This document shows, in pieces, positions 1-11,060 of a stretch of DNA of 64,000 nucleotides. Location of the stretch: positions 68,229,965 through 68,293,964 of the forward strand of contig OX419758.1 of NCBI GenBank assembly GCA_948567375.1, in the 5' to 3' direction. This DNA is from Lunularia cruciata. Lineage: Eukaryota; Streptophyta; Marchantiopsida; Lunulariales; Lunulariaceae. Position numbers and translations under genes: made by a program. Position 1 is the stretch's first letter, and every line of letters starts with the position of its first letter. The notes beneath the pieces were generated by a model that saw only the letters and a list, made by a program, of their open reading frames with translations, did not search any database and had not been told where the DNA came from.

Positions 1-1190
1 AGACACCTTTTGCGTGTATGGGAAGATGGTAGAGTGCGAGTAGTACCACTTCCATCTTAGAGACCACAATTGGTCCGTCATGCTCATGAGGAGTTAGGAC
101 ATTTTGGAATAAAGCATACGTATAGCTTACTCCAGAGTCATTATTGGTGGCGCGGTATGCAGATCGAGGTACAGCAGTTTGTTGCCAGATGTGTGGTTTG
201 TGAACGAGTTAGAGCATCATTCAATGCTCCTATGCCATAGTTACACCCATTACCTATCATGGGATTGGGTTACTGTTGGAGTTTGGACTTCACCGGACCT
301 TTACCGTTGATTGTGAGACATCATCGGTATATTTTGGTGATGGTGGAGCACTTCTCCAAGTGGATTGAGTTGGTGGCACTTCCTGGCAAGTCTAGTGAAG
401 GGACAACTTACTTGTTCCTGGATCAAGTTCTTAGTCATTTTGGTGCACCAGTTGAGGTTTGGACTGATCATGGTACAAAGTTCTTAGGGGAGTTTTAGGT
501 CTTGTGTGACAAGGCTTTGATTGATCATCGTACTACATCCTGAGATCACCCTAAAGTAGATGGCTTAGCACAAAGAGTGGTTTAGTTGGTGAAGAGAGGA
601 TTGCGAAAGTATGGTTTGCAAAGAGGCCACTTTGGAGATTGGGATCTCCAATTACCTTGGTTGGCCATGGGCTATTGGTTCAGCCAGCAAGCCTCCTTAG
701 CATCCTTCTCTCCATACTTTCTACTCTATGGACAAGATCCAGATTTACTTGCATCCATTCGTCAAGATGCTACTGTAGTTTTGGACTTAGATGACCCCGA
801 TGTATGGATGAGTGCATGTTCTCAACGGGCAGAGATCTTTCGGAGAATGATGCCGATGGCCTTTGAGAACTTGGCGATTACTCAACATAGAGATACTTTA
901 CGCTATGCTACCATTTGAGGAGGAGGTTATAGACCCTCGATCTGTCAATTTCATCCAAGTGACTATGTATATCTACATCAGACAGCACCAACGACACTTG
1001 ATGTTTCTACAAGCCACACTATCTTGAGAATGCGTGAGGTTTTGCCATCTGGAGTCCTTGTGTTAGAAGGACGTGATGGTGTTGTTTGGAAGGATCATGT
1101 GCGCAATTGTGCGCCATGCCACCTCCCAAACATTGACTATGGACCCAAGCTTGGCACTTGTACGTGCAGGCTTGAGGTGTTTGTTATGTG
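1..1190 (+). pseudogene. Ty3/gypsy integrase remnant (element A)
   Basis: 3' end of a Ty3/gypsy pol gene, entering from outside the window. Frame 1 shows an H2C2 zinc-binding region (HAHEELGHFG, later CVVCERVRA, about 85-225) and then the integrase core: LDFTGPLP carries the first catalytic Asp and VWTDHGTKF the second. The third catalytic position, normally the Glu of a GLAER-type motif, reads GLAQR, so the DDE triad is broken. There are in-frame stops near 58, 238, 496 and 582 and a frame change near 916. The reading continues to about 1,190 in a C-terminal stretch ending in VWKDHVRNCAPCHLPN. No chromodomain is visible, unlike the element at 11,061-12,365. A second copy of the same lineage lies at about 13,840-18,313. 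It cannot be functional. Confidence 0.85.
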
Positions 1191-1460
1191 GCTCTTTTGG
1201 TAGAGCTGCTACTATGTTAGTGTGTTTTTAGCTATTTGAGAGGATGGCATATGGCATGTATGACTCCTCCCCTCACGGTGGTTCCTCAAGGACAGTGGTT
1301 ATGTCCTAGATGTACTTGACCTATAGTTAGTTCATTCTTTATATGGTATAGATTGTAGACAAGCAACTAACGATAGGGCTCCATAGCACATCTTTGCCCA
1401 TTAGAGGGTATACCATATACTTTGAGTAGATGGCTATCTAGAGTTAGAGAGACCTAACTG

Positions 1461-1476
1461 CCAGCTAGGGGGCAAT
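1461..1476 (+). other. Polypurine tract of element A
   Basis: The purine-rich run ending gggggcaat immediately precedes the TGTGG start of the LTR-like unit. This is where the plus-strand primer of an LTR retrotransposon lies. The same 3' sequence recurs just before 10,393, and a variant (aagggtggga) before 18,314. Confidence 0.6.
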
Positions 1477-2159
1477 TGTGGAACTTTAGAGTCTATGTTT
1501 GACTTATGTGTGAGTTGTGCTTCTATAGTGTATGATGTTGTGAGCGATGTATGTTGTGTAGCGATGTATGTTGTGTAGCAATGTATATATGCACGACAGC
1601 TGTCATGCTATTTGTAGTGCCGCATCTAGATGCTCAGACACTAGAGTTCTAGTGATAGTAGTTAGAGTTATTTCAGTAGTTTCTCAGAGACTACTTTCCG
1701 ACGGTCAGATTTTATGTTTGGAGTACTAACTTCACGGTAGGGCCCACCATCACTTTGGACCGTTCACACCGTCAAGTGTGACATTAGCAAGACCGTTAGG
1801 GTTTCAGAGCTAGCTTGAGTCCAAGGAGTATAGTTTCAAAGTGAGCTCCAAAGAGCTCACTTCTCTGATGTTGAGCCATCGAGTTCCTGGCTATGGTGGA
1901 CAGAGACCGGCAAGCGTCACCTAGATTCTCTATGCTTGAGTGGGTGTGGCTTGACTGTAATCAATGTCCAGTTGTTGGCAATTTATAGAGTGACAGATCA
2001 AGTACTGATCTGAGTTGAGTTGAGTTGAGAGTGGTAAGCAATCTGATTGTGGCACTTTAGAGTCTATGTATGACTTATGTGTGAGTTGTGCTTCTATAGT
2101 GTATGATGTTGACAGCAATGTATGTTGTGTAGTGATGTATATACGCACAACAACTGACA
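1477..2159 (+). repeat. Composite LTR-like unit, copy 1 (element A family)
   Basis: The unit starts TGTGGAACTTTAGAGTC right after a polypurine tract. The first 110-130 bp are repeated at 2,048-2,159, so a direct repeat of about 112 bp brackets about 445 bp. The downstream repeat ends ...CTGACA, giving TG...CA ends. A 17-bp tandem duplication (around gcgatgtatgttgtgta) lies near 1,544-1,577. The same structure recurs at 10,393-11,060. It is either a 571-bp LTR followed by a partial second LTR, or a small element with 112-bp terminal repeats. No convincing primer-binding site follows the first repeat. Confidence 0.65.
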
Positions 2160-2369
2160 TGTCACCCATGTATACAACTAATCTAAAGGTAGAGATTGCC
2201 AACATATCACCATTCCATGTATATGATCCAAGGATGGAGCCCTTGGGTAAGTTTCCTTTGCTATATAATACAAACAAGGTGCTCCTTTGGGGCATTGAAG
2301 GTTGACTGTGAAATTGTGTGTTTCTTCTTCTGTATTTCTCCTTTGGTCTCCTATCCTTGGAAGATTACA
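2160..2369 (+). repeat. Chromovirus-family LTR, 3' fragment
   Basis: Matches the 3' third of the full LTR at 12,366-13,095: gtcacccat, then a gene-like stretch with gctcctttggggcat, ending in gattaca. Its left end abuts the composite unit at a shared acatg, which suggests joining by microhomology or insertion at that point. Confidence 0.7.
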
Positions 2370-2399
2370 CCATTTCAAGTTGGTGGATAGGTTGGAGAT

Positions 2400-5000
2400 G
2401 CAAAGGTAAATTATTTTTTTCAGATTATCATATCTAGTCTATACTACCTCTATGTCATCATGTACCATTTCCAGCTCATTTCAAAGAGTTGCAAGTTCAT
2501 CGACTTGGTTTTAGATCTCCTCTTCATGTTGAGTTCATTGGTGGAAGACTTGCAAACTATTATTGCCAACCTCTTTCTTCTTTAGAGTTGTGTACTCCTC
2601 TTTCCATTTTAGTTCCTCCTTTTGGAGCTCATTTAGGTGCTCCTCACTTTCTTTGTCCTTCTTATTTGTCTTGGATTGGACTAGGTGATGCAAGTGGCAT
2701 ACGAGGACCACCAATTCTTTCATCTTTAGATCTAACTTTTGGTACAATAGAAAAATCTCCTCCAATGCTTTACTTGCCAATGTCACAACATGGACTATAT
2801 AGGCCGCCATTAACCAAGATAGAGAATTGCCATCTTGGCTCAATTGTCTTTTTTTTGGGCACATTCATTGTTTAAATGTGGGGTCCTTGTCTTTGCTTGG
2901 AATGATCTTCTCCTTTGCTTTGTGTGTAGGAGTTGATTCCTTGGCCGTGTTGTCCACATTGTTGTTAGGTGGCAATTTTCCATTGGCAATGGCATTGTTT
3001 TCCTATGTTTGTTCTACCCACACTTGGGACACTAGAGCTTGCCATGCTGGTTTTTTTTTGCTCTAGCAAGATATCCCAACCTCTGCATCATTAGTTCCCT
3101 TGACAAAATTGGCAACAAATGAGTTTATTTTGTCTTGTAGTGCAAGACTTCTCCATTGTTAGGAGCCTATTTTTGGACTAGAGCCATAGTAGGAGTGATG
3201 GTTTTTGCAACTGGTGTCTTCTCCTTTCTTGTCAAACATCCTTTCTCTACAACAAGTGGAAGAGATGACTAGGCTTTGTCATTTGGTACCTCATCCTCTC
3301 TATTTGCCTCAGGTGATGAAATTTGTGTGAAAGAATCCTTGCTCCCAAACTTTGTGGTTTGGGTTGTTGTGGTTGCGTTGTCATCAACTACTTCTTGTTC
3401 GTAAGGCAGACCTTCTTCACATGCTAGCTTATACATCTTGATCTTACTCCTACTAGCCGTTGATAAAGATTCCAGTTCTTGGTGTTTTTTTTGCTTCTTG
3501 GAGGCTTGCACCTTAGTATGAGCAATAAGAGTCTACTTATAAATTGTAATCAAGTTGTAGTTTTTCACAACTTGTATGAACTTCCCCCTTTGGGCATACT
3601 TTTTGTCAATGTCATGGTACTTTGTAATTTCTTTAGGTAAGTTTGGCTCTCTCCTAAAGTAATCCAACGTAATACCTTTAGCTAGACATATTATCTATGG
3701 ATGGAAATTGGCTTTGTAATATCTTAAGCAGTGTTATATATGATGTCTAAGTAGATCATATAGAAGTGTCATCAAAAGAGTATATGGCAAAGGCAAAAAA
3801 CACCTTGAAATTGTAGAGCTAATTTTGGAGGCCTAAATGGATGAATTAGGCCTAGAAAAGGCCAGTTTTTCCTCTTTATTCCACTTGTGTACAAGTTGCA
3901 AGAATATGGCTTGATTTTAGTTGACATAGCACATTATCATTTTAGTGGTGGTCCAAGGAGCAAGGTCTTTCATATCTTCAATTTTGTATCTGCTTATGGA
4001 CTTCCTTCCAACAAATGAGTTGTCACTTTGTTCTTTCAACCTTTCTTGGGACTACCATACAGAGTATCTATGTGAATTTCCCCAAATGGAAAGCAATTTG
4101 CATCCAACACCCACTACTAGTGGTCCTCCATCCACATTGTGGTGCAACTTCACAATGATTTCTAACCTAGGTTCTCAAAATTTCCACAAGTTTCCTACAA
4201 CATTAGCAAGGTGCCAATCCCATAGCAAGAATTCTATTTTCCTCTTCTTGATGTGTTTTGTCAAACAATACAAATTTTGAGAGGTTTGCTTACAATTTCT
4301 ATTGCTTCTTCTTGTTTCAACTCAATTCCTCTCTTGAGAGTACATCCTATCATGACTAAATATTTGAATCCTTGCTCAAAAATGTAACTCATTGCTCTAT
4401 TTACGTAGTTCACCTTGCTAAGCTCTTTATAGACACAAATTTCACAATCAGAGATGCCAATTCCTCACGTGACATCACAAGGATTGACAATCATACAGAG
4501 ATGAAACACAACAAGTGAAAAGTGAAAACAACAAAAAGATTTGACTCCTAGGGTGTGGTCTTTTAACAATCCTAATGGGGTGAGGTCTATACTTTTTTTG
4601 TTGTGGTAGTTGGTGAAGGGTCATAATTGACCGTTGCATGTGTGAGCTTAGGCATAAAATGGTCACCAATAGTTCTCTAATGACATGCACATATTTTTGC
4701 ATGATTTCAAAATGGTAGTGGCAAATGATAGGATTTCATATGTTTGGAATTTTTTCATCCCCCATAGTTCTAAAACTTTTTATGAAGCTATGACTTTCCT
4801 ATCTTGGAGCGGTTTGTTTTGTTTGGCAGTCATGTTTATAAGTGACAAGGTACAAAAAAAAAATCTCCAATTACAAATAGATTGCTCATCATTCTTGTTT
4901 TGTGCTCTTGTGAGCTTGTTGAATTTTGTTGAGTGACCTTATTCCCCACCATTGTAGAGGTATGACTCAACCAAACTGTTATTTGTGCAACAAAGTATCA
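2400..5000 (-). pseudogene. Unrecognised degenerate coding region with C-terminal coiled coil
   Basis: The minus strand keeps protein-like reading over about 2.5 kb, with stops and frameshifts. From the N-terminal side: a stretch near 4,860-4,690 (MTAKQNKPLQDRKV), another near 4,460-4,270 (YKELSKVNYVNRAMSYI), one at 3,660-3,540 (LDYFRREPNLPKEITKYHD), a charged linker with a Thr run (TTTTQTT, about 3,370), and a C-terminal part at 2,864-2,430 rich in E, K and L with heptad character (EEHLNELQKEELKWKEEY), likely coiled coil. An LTR fragment (3,669-3,885) interrupts it. I do not recognise the family. It could be a dead host gene or the cargo or gag of a non-autonomous element, as it lies between chromovirus-type LTR pieces. 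Confidence 0.45.
3669..3885 (+). repeat. Chromovirus-family LTR, 5' fragment
   Basis: Begins gtaatacctttagctag and follows the LTR consensus (aaattggctttgtaat, ggaggcctaaatggatgaattagg), then stops. It lies inside the degenerate minus-strand coding region and splits its reading. Confidence 0.65.
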
Positions 5001-5056
5001 CAATGATGGCCATCTATTGTTTTGTGTTTAACTTCTTGGGCCAAAAGAGGGTAATG

Positions 5057-5643
5057 TGTAATCTTCCAAAGATAGGAGACCTTAAGAGAAACAAAAGAGA
5101 AAACACAAAGCTCTGCACTCAATCTTTGATGCCCCAAAGGAGCACCTTGAATACACTATATAGCAAGGGGTACTTCTCCGAAGGAAGTTCCACCCTTGGA
5201 TCACATATATGGAATGGTGATATGTCAATTAGCTCCACTCTTAGATTAGTTGTATGCATGGATGACATGTCGGTTCTAATCCTATCTAGTTGGTCAAACT
5301 ATATTTGACCAATGGAATCTTTAGAGAATATTCCTATAGGAATCTCCAATTTGCATGGGTGTGGTATTGTTGAAAGCTCTCAATGAGAGAAGCATAGAGG
5401 AAGGGAAGGCCAACCTTTCTTCTATTGGGATGAATATGCTCATTTTTTAGGCCTAATTCATCTATTTAGGCCCTAAAATTGGCTCTAAAGTTTCCATGCT
5501 ATTTTCAATTTTTGTACTATTAGGAAGAGTCCTCTTTGGTGACACCTCTATCTGATCTACCTAGCCCATCATTTATAACATCCTTTCAGATATTACCAAG
5601 CCAATTTTTGCCTCTAGATGATATATCTAGTTCTTGGTATTCC
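5057..5643 (-). repeat. Solo LTR, short chromovirus subfamily
   Basis: 587 bp from TGTAATCTTCC to CTTGGTATTCCA, the reverse complement of the LTR at 13,256-13,836. It lacks the internal duplication of about 150 bp present in the 730-bp copies. No polymerase sequence is attached in the expected orientation, and I see no clear 5-bp target duplication. Confidence 0.7.
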
Positions 5644-5969
5644 AGACCTCATCTCTTCTAAGACGCAATGCCCTTGTTGTAAAGTTGTTGCTCAAAAGAT
5701 TTCACTAACACCGGTGTATTGGTCAAGTTGGCTATTGGCTCCTATGTTGCTTCAAATAATGAGTACCCTTTCTAGTGTCCAAGATATTTCATACACAGAT
5801 GGCAAGTACCTTGGATGCATTTTTGGAAAATGAGTTTGATTTCATATTCCTCTTTGTCATTAATGAGTGTTGGACAAGGTCAAATTTCTTTTATGGAAGG
5901 AGAATGGCATAGTCAGAGTGCATATCTCCATAGTAAGGAAACATGGAATATTGGATGATTCTTCATGTG

Positions 5970-7440
5970 TGTAATACCAATAGTTAGATATATGATCTAG
6001 GGATGAATTTTGGTTTGGTAGCATCTAGAAGGATGTTATACATGATGGACTAAGTAGATATCACCAAAGGAGTACTTCTACTAATATGCCACAAATTAGA
6101 ACATGCTTTGAAACTTTAGAATCAATAGTTATGCATATGATCTAGAGATGAAACTTGGGGTAGTGATATTTGGAAGGATGTTACACATGAAGGAGAAAGT
6201 AGATTAGATAGAGGTATCACCAAAAGAGCACTTTTACTAATAGAGCAAAAGCCAAAATAGGCTTGAAAACTTTAGAGGCAATTTTGAAGACCTTAATGGA
6301 TGAATTAGGCCTTAAAAATATGGAAATCCTCCATCCCTAATAAAGGAAAGGTTCATCTTCTCTCTCCCAAGTTTGTCTCATCAAGAGCTTTCCAACAGTA
6401 CCTCACCCATGTGATTATGAGATTCCTACAAGAAGATTCCCTTAAATACTCCCTTCGGTCAAAGCCTATTTGACCAACCAAATGGGTGTAATACTCTAAG
6501 GACAAGAGAAGAGAGAAAATACAGATTGCACACTCAAACATTTGATGCCCAAAGGAGCACCTTCTTTTTATTATATAGACAAAGAATATCTCCTCCAAGG
6601 AAGCTCCACGATAGGATTAGGCACACAGATAGGTGACATGTCAACAAGCTCCACCCTTGGATTACTTACTTGGATGGGTGACATGTCTGGTCTAGGTCCT
6701 ATCTGGTTGGTCAAACAAGCTTGACCAGAGGGAATATTTTAGGGAATCTTCTTGTAGAAATCTCAAAATCACGTAAGGTACCGTTGGAAAGCTCTCAACA
6801 AGACAAAGTAGGGTGGAGGAAAGGCCAGCCTTTTCTTTGTTTGGGGGGGGGGACACTTGCACATTTTCAAGGCCTAATTCATCCATTTAGGCCTCCAAAA
6901 TTGCCTTCAAAGATTTTAGGCATATTTTGGTTCTTACTTTATTAGTAGACATCCACTTTTGGTGATACCTCTTTCTGATCTGTTTAGTCCATCATGTGTA
7001 GTATCCTTCCAGATGTTACCAAACCAATTCTCACCTTTAAATCATATGTCTAGCTATTGGTTCTAAGGTTCTCAAGTCTATTTCGGTTTTTGCCCTATTA
7101 GTAGAGGTACTCCTTGATGATACTTCTATCTGATCTATTTTTACCATCATGTATAACATCATTCTAGATGTTACCAAACCAAATTTCATATCTAGATCAT
7201 ATGGCTAGCTCTTGGTATTACAATGAGATCCAAGACCAACATGTCATCCATCCAAGCAAGTATTCTAAGGGTAGAGTGTGCTGATAGGTCACCTATCCAT
7301 GTACCTAATCCTACAATGGAGCTTCCTTGGAGGAGATCCTCTTTGGCTATATAATAAAGAGAAGGTGTTCCTTTGGGGCATCAAATTTGAGTGTGGAATT
7401 TGTGTTTTTTATTGTGTTTCTCTATCCTTAGACTATTAAA
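5970..7440 (+). repeat. 730-bp LTR split by a later solo LTR insertion
   Basis: 5,970-6,486 is the 5' part (TGTAATACCAATAG...) and 7,223-7,440 the 3' part of one plus-strand LTR. Minus-strand DNA of the same family sits between them. Joining the pieces minus the 5-bp duplication gives 730 bp, the same length as the intact copy at 12,366-13,095. The end is worn (tattaaa instead of tattaca). Confidence 0.75.
6487..7222 (-). mobile_element. Nested solo LTR with target-site duplication
   Basis: 736 bp with ends TGTAATACTC...GGTATTACA, inserted in opposite orientation into the LTR that occupies 5,970-7,440. Flanking 5-mers are atggg (6,482-6,486) and atgag (7,223-7,227), a 5-bp target duplication with one change. 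It belongs to the long subfamily with the internal duplication. A run of ten Gs at 6,842-6,851 lies inside. Confidence 0.75.
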
Positions 7441-8260
7441 TGTGTGACATTAGCTTGAGGTGGTAGGCCAATGCGTCAATTCAGAAAAGGATGGGACAAG
7501 ACCCAACAAAATGAGTTCTTGACTTGCAAGAACAAACTAACATGAGGTTGGTTGTTGATAACTAGACTTGATCCCCAACATTAAACTCCATGTCTTGATG
7601 ATGTGCATTAGTATACTATTTTTGTTGATTTTGGGCAATTTGCAACTTTTGTTGGCATTCTCCACTCCTTGTTGGATTCTAGAAGTGGAAGTATTGACAA
7701 CATTCACCATGGTATCAACGTGATGGATCTTCATCAAGCCCAAAGATATGAAAGGATGCTCTCCATACATGAGAAAGAATGGTATGACTTGTGTAGATGC
7801 ATTTACTAAATTATTGTACACAAATTCCACTAGTGGAAGTAAGGTGTCTCACCTTTTTTCTCTTCAAGGGTGAATCTCCAAAGCATATCCTCAATAGTAT
7901 GAGTTGCCCACTCTATTTATCCATCGGTCTATGGATAGTAGGCTATGGATATGTCCAATTTAGTTTTGAAGAACTAAAGAGTGTTCTCCAAAACAAACTA
8001 GTAAATTGAGTACTTTTATCCATGATGAGCACTTAAGACATGCCATGGTGAGAGAAGATTGCATCTAAGTACAATTGAGGTAATTGTGGAACAGTCACAT
8101 CCTTGGTGGTAGGACACACATGAATTATTTTGCTGAGTTGGTCAATAAAGACTATGATATGAGTCAAATCTTAAAGTGGTCTTGGGCAATTCACAAACCA
8201 AATCCATGCTTCCCTGTTCCTAACATTATGTAGGAGTAGGAAGGGGGTTGAAGGAGTGCT
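7441..8260 (-). pseudogene. Chromovirus integrase remnant, minus strand
   Basis: The reverse complement matches the plus-strand pol fragment at 11,270-11,960. It reads FVYNNLVNASTQVIPFFLMYG (split here for clarity: the VxxxxxxA.T.V.PF..YGEHPF part of the integrase C-terminal half), followed by a worn region ending near LGIKSSYQQPTS. The catalytic core is mostly unreadable. The chromodomain end is missing; the copy stops at 7,441 against the 3' end of a plus-strand LTR, so this junction is a rearrangement, not a normal element end. Confidence 0.75.
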
Positions 8261-10191
8261 AGTGAAAAGGTTAATCATCACGATGTTATTTGAAGAAATT
8301 GTACCTTTAGATATAAGAAATCATACTCAAAATTTTGTGATATCTTAGAACAAAATGCATGAATAGAAGCTTTTTAACCTTATAACACCAAGTTTTCTTA
8401 TACACAAATAGTACTCAATTTTATAGCATACCTTAGTATATTCTTTCATAGTGAAAATTACCTAATTTTGTAGATCAAACAGTTAGGTTACAATATTTTG
8501 CATTTGGTTTTGCATAGAAACTAATAAAATCATTGACTCTCATTCTTAATCTAAAAAATAGTTGAGAAAGTAATGATTATTGAGAAAATTTTACTAATGA
8601 AGTAAATTTAAAATTAGATTGATGTCTTTATTAAAGGTAAATTGACCTTTAAAGAAAGCTCTTGGACATATTTTTTATGTGAAGAAAAGCACATGAGCTA
8701 CAATGATGATTCTTCATATGTTTAACTCATCACCTTGATATATTCTTCATACTAATCATATAGTTTAATAAACTACTATGAATAAAATAAATAGAACCAT
8801 ATAAATGATAATAACTAAAAAAATAAAAAAGGAGAATATTATCACATATAATATATTAATATCAAATAGAGTTTAGTGTAAATATTTACAATAAGACAAA
8901 ATAATGATCATTAAATGTTAAAATTAATATCAATCTACCCTTACTACAAAATGTAGGATTGATGTGTATAGTAAGCTAACTATACTAAAAATTTAAGATT
9001 AATGATGACTATATTTGACTTATGTTTCATGACTTCGTTGAGCATGGGAGCTAACTTAAGTTCAATCTAAAAATGTAAGTAAACAGATTTACAATTTCTA
9101 GTTATTGTGATTGATATTATGAAGATGTAATAATGCTAAAATGTCTTTTAATATCCATGTAGTATTAAAGAAGTATCGACTGTTGAAAGGATTCTTTTAT
9201 TTATATTCTCAAACAATGTTACCACATGCTTGGGTAAAAAAAGAAATATATAACTTATTACTAGACCTAGCTTTTTTTAAATTTTTACACTTCTATATCA
9301 TAATTTCTATAAAAAATATCATATTTAAAATTTTTCATTTGTAAAGAGTGTATTTTACTAAATTTCTAAAAGCTCAATATCTAAGAAGCTCAATACATAA
9401 GAAGTTCTCATCAAGTAAAGAGTATTTTAATTAATGATATACTTCCTAGACTAGAGCTGCATGAAAACTTCAGTTTAATAACATTATCTAATTTAATGTA
9501 AAAAGGAATGATGTATCTAGTGAGCATTTTTTTAATTTGTAAGATTTGAACTTACTTATTATAATAATACTTCAAATACTCTTATAGATCTTTTTATGAA
9601 GGATGAATAAAATCAAGAGAAATAAATATATGGAAAAATATACATATTGATGATTATCCACACATATTTCTTCTTTTGAAGATTCAAAAAAAGAAGGATT
9701 ACTTATAGTATATCTAATCTTTATATGATACAAAGTTTAATATTTTAAACTTTTGTTACCTCTTTTTTTTAAACCTTTTCTCATATAGTCTTTCTTAAAT
9801 ATATATATATATATATATTTTTAAACTGTTTAGTAGTGTTAATTTTTATGCTTAATTTATATGGAATGAGTCTACCCAACATGACTTTATTAAATAATTG
9901 ACTTTACCTTATTGTATGCAAAGTATATACCAAGATGTATACATGTATCTATAATTGTGCTTTTAGTGATACAAGAATATATATATTTCTAAAACTTGCA
10001 TACATACTAATATATTACAAAATATGCAAAGTAGATAACTATATATGCAAATATATTTTATACCACCAAATTTGTTTGTTTCATTAGATTTGCATGTGAT
10101 ACAGAGTATATATTTGTAATAAGTGATACATGATATATTCACCTTAAGAAATTTCATATAAATAAATAAATAATCACAAATATATGCAAAG

Positions 10192-10268
<77 letters not shown>

Positions 10269-10368
10269 CATCTTATATTGCTAGAACTACAACTTTCCAT
10301 GATATTTTTATGTGATATATTTAAAAATTGAAACAAGTTCATTGGATTACTCTACAACTATATTTTTT
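8261..10368. other. AT-rich intergenic DNA, no gene seen
   Basis: About 2.1 kb of strongly AT-rich sequence with no credible coding region, RNA gene or repeat termini that I can define. Short (AT)n tracts occur at about 9,799-9,819 and 10,195-10,262. Confidence 0.6.
10195..10262. repeat. (AT)n microsatellite
   Basis: About 34 uninterrupted TA/AT dinucleotides in the AT-rich block. Confidence 0.95.
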
Positions 10369-11060
10369 ATAACCGCCAACCAAGGGGGCAATTGTGGCAC
10401 TTTAGAGTCCATGTATGACTTATGTGTGAGTTGTGCTTCTATAGTGTGTAATGTTGATAATGATGTATGTTGTGTAGTGATGTATATATGCACAATAGCT
10501 ATCACATCATTTGTAGCTTTGTATCTAGATTGCTCGGACACTAGAGTAGCAATGATAGTAGTTAGAAGTATTTTGGCAATTACTCAAAGACTACTTTCCA
10601 TTGGTCAACTTATGTGTTTTGGATACTGACTACATGGTGTGGCCCACCATCACTTGAATTGTTTGCACCATTGGGTATGCAATCAACGGGACCGTTGGTG
10701 TGAGACCTAGGTCGAGATTAGGAGTTTACCCTAGGAGTGCAGATTTAGAGAGCTCACTCCTTATTGCTGAGCCTTCAAGTTCCTAGCTAGAGTGGATAGA
10801 AAGCCAATGAGCGTCACATGGACTCTCTTAGCTAGAGTGGGTGTGGCTTGACTATAATTAGTGCCCAATTGTTGGTAGATTATTGAGTGACAGATCAAGT
10901 ATTAATTTGATTGAGTGTGATTCAAATTGTGTAATTGAACTGATTAATTGTGGCACTTAAGAGTCAATGTATGACTTATGTGTGAGTTGTGCTTCTATAT
11001 TGTGTGATGTTGTGAGCATGTATGTTGTGTAGCGATGTACATATGCACAATAACCATCTT
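10369..11060 (+). repeat. Composite LTR-like unit, copy 2
   Basis: Starts with about 24 bp of element A 3' sequence and polypurine tract (accaagggggcaat), then TGTGGCACTTTAGAGTC at 10,393. A second copy of the first 112 bp starts at 10,949 (spacing 556) and stops near 11,060. Both ends match those of 1,461-2,159, although the surrounding DNA differs (AT-rich DNA on the left, chromovirus integrase on the right). Confidence 0.65.

Noticed and set aside
9963..10342. Open frames of repeated Tyr-Ile across (AT)n
   Set aside because: Product of dinucleotide repeat, not coding. The same holds for 39,067-39,315.
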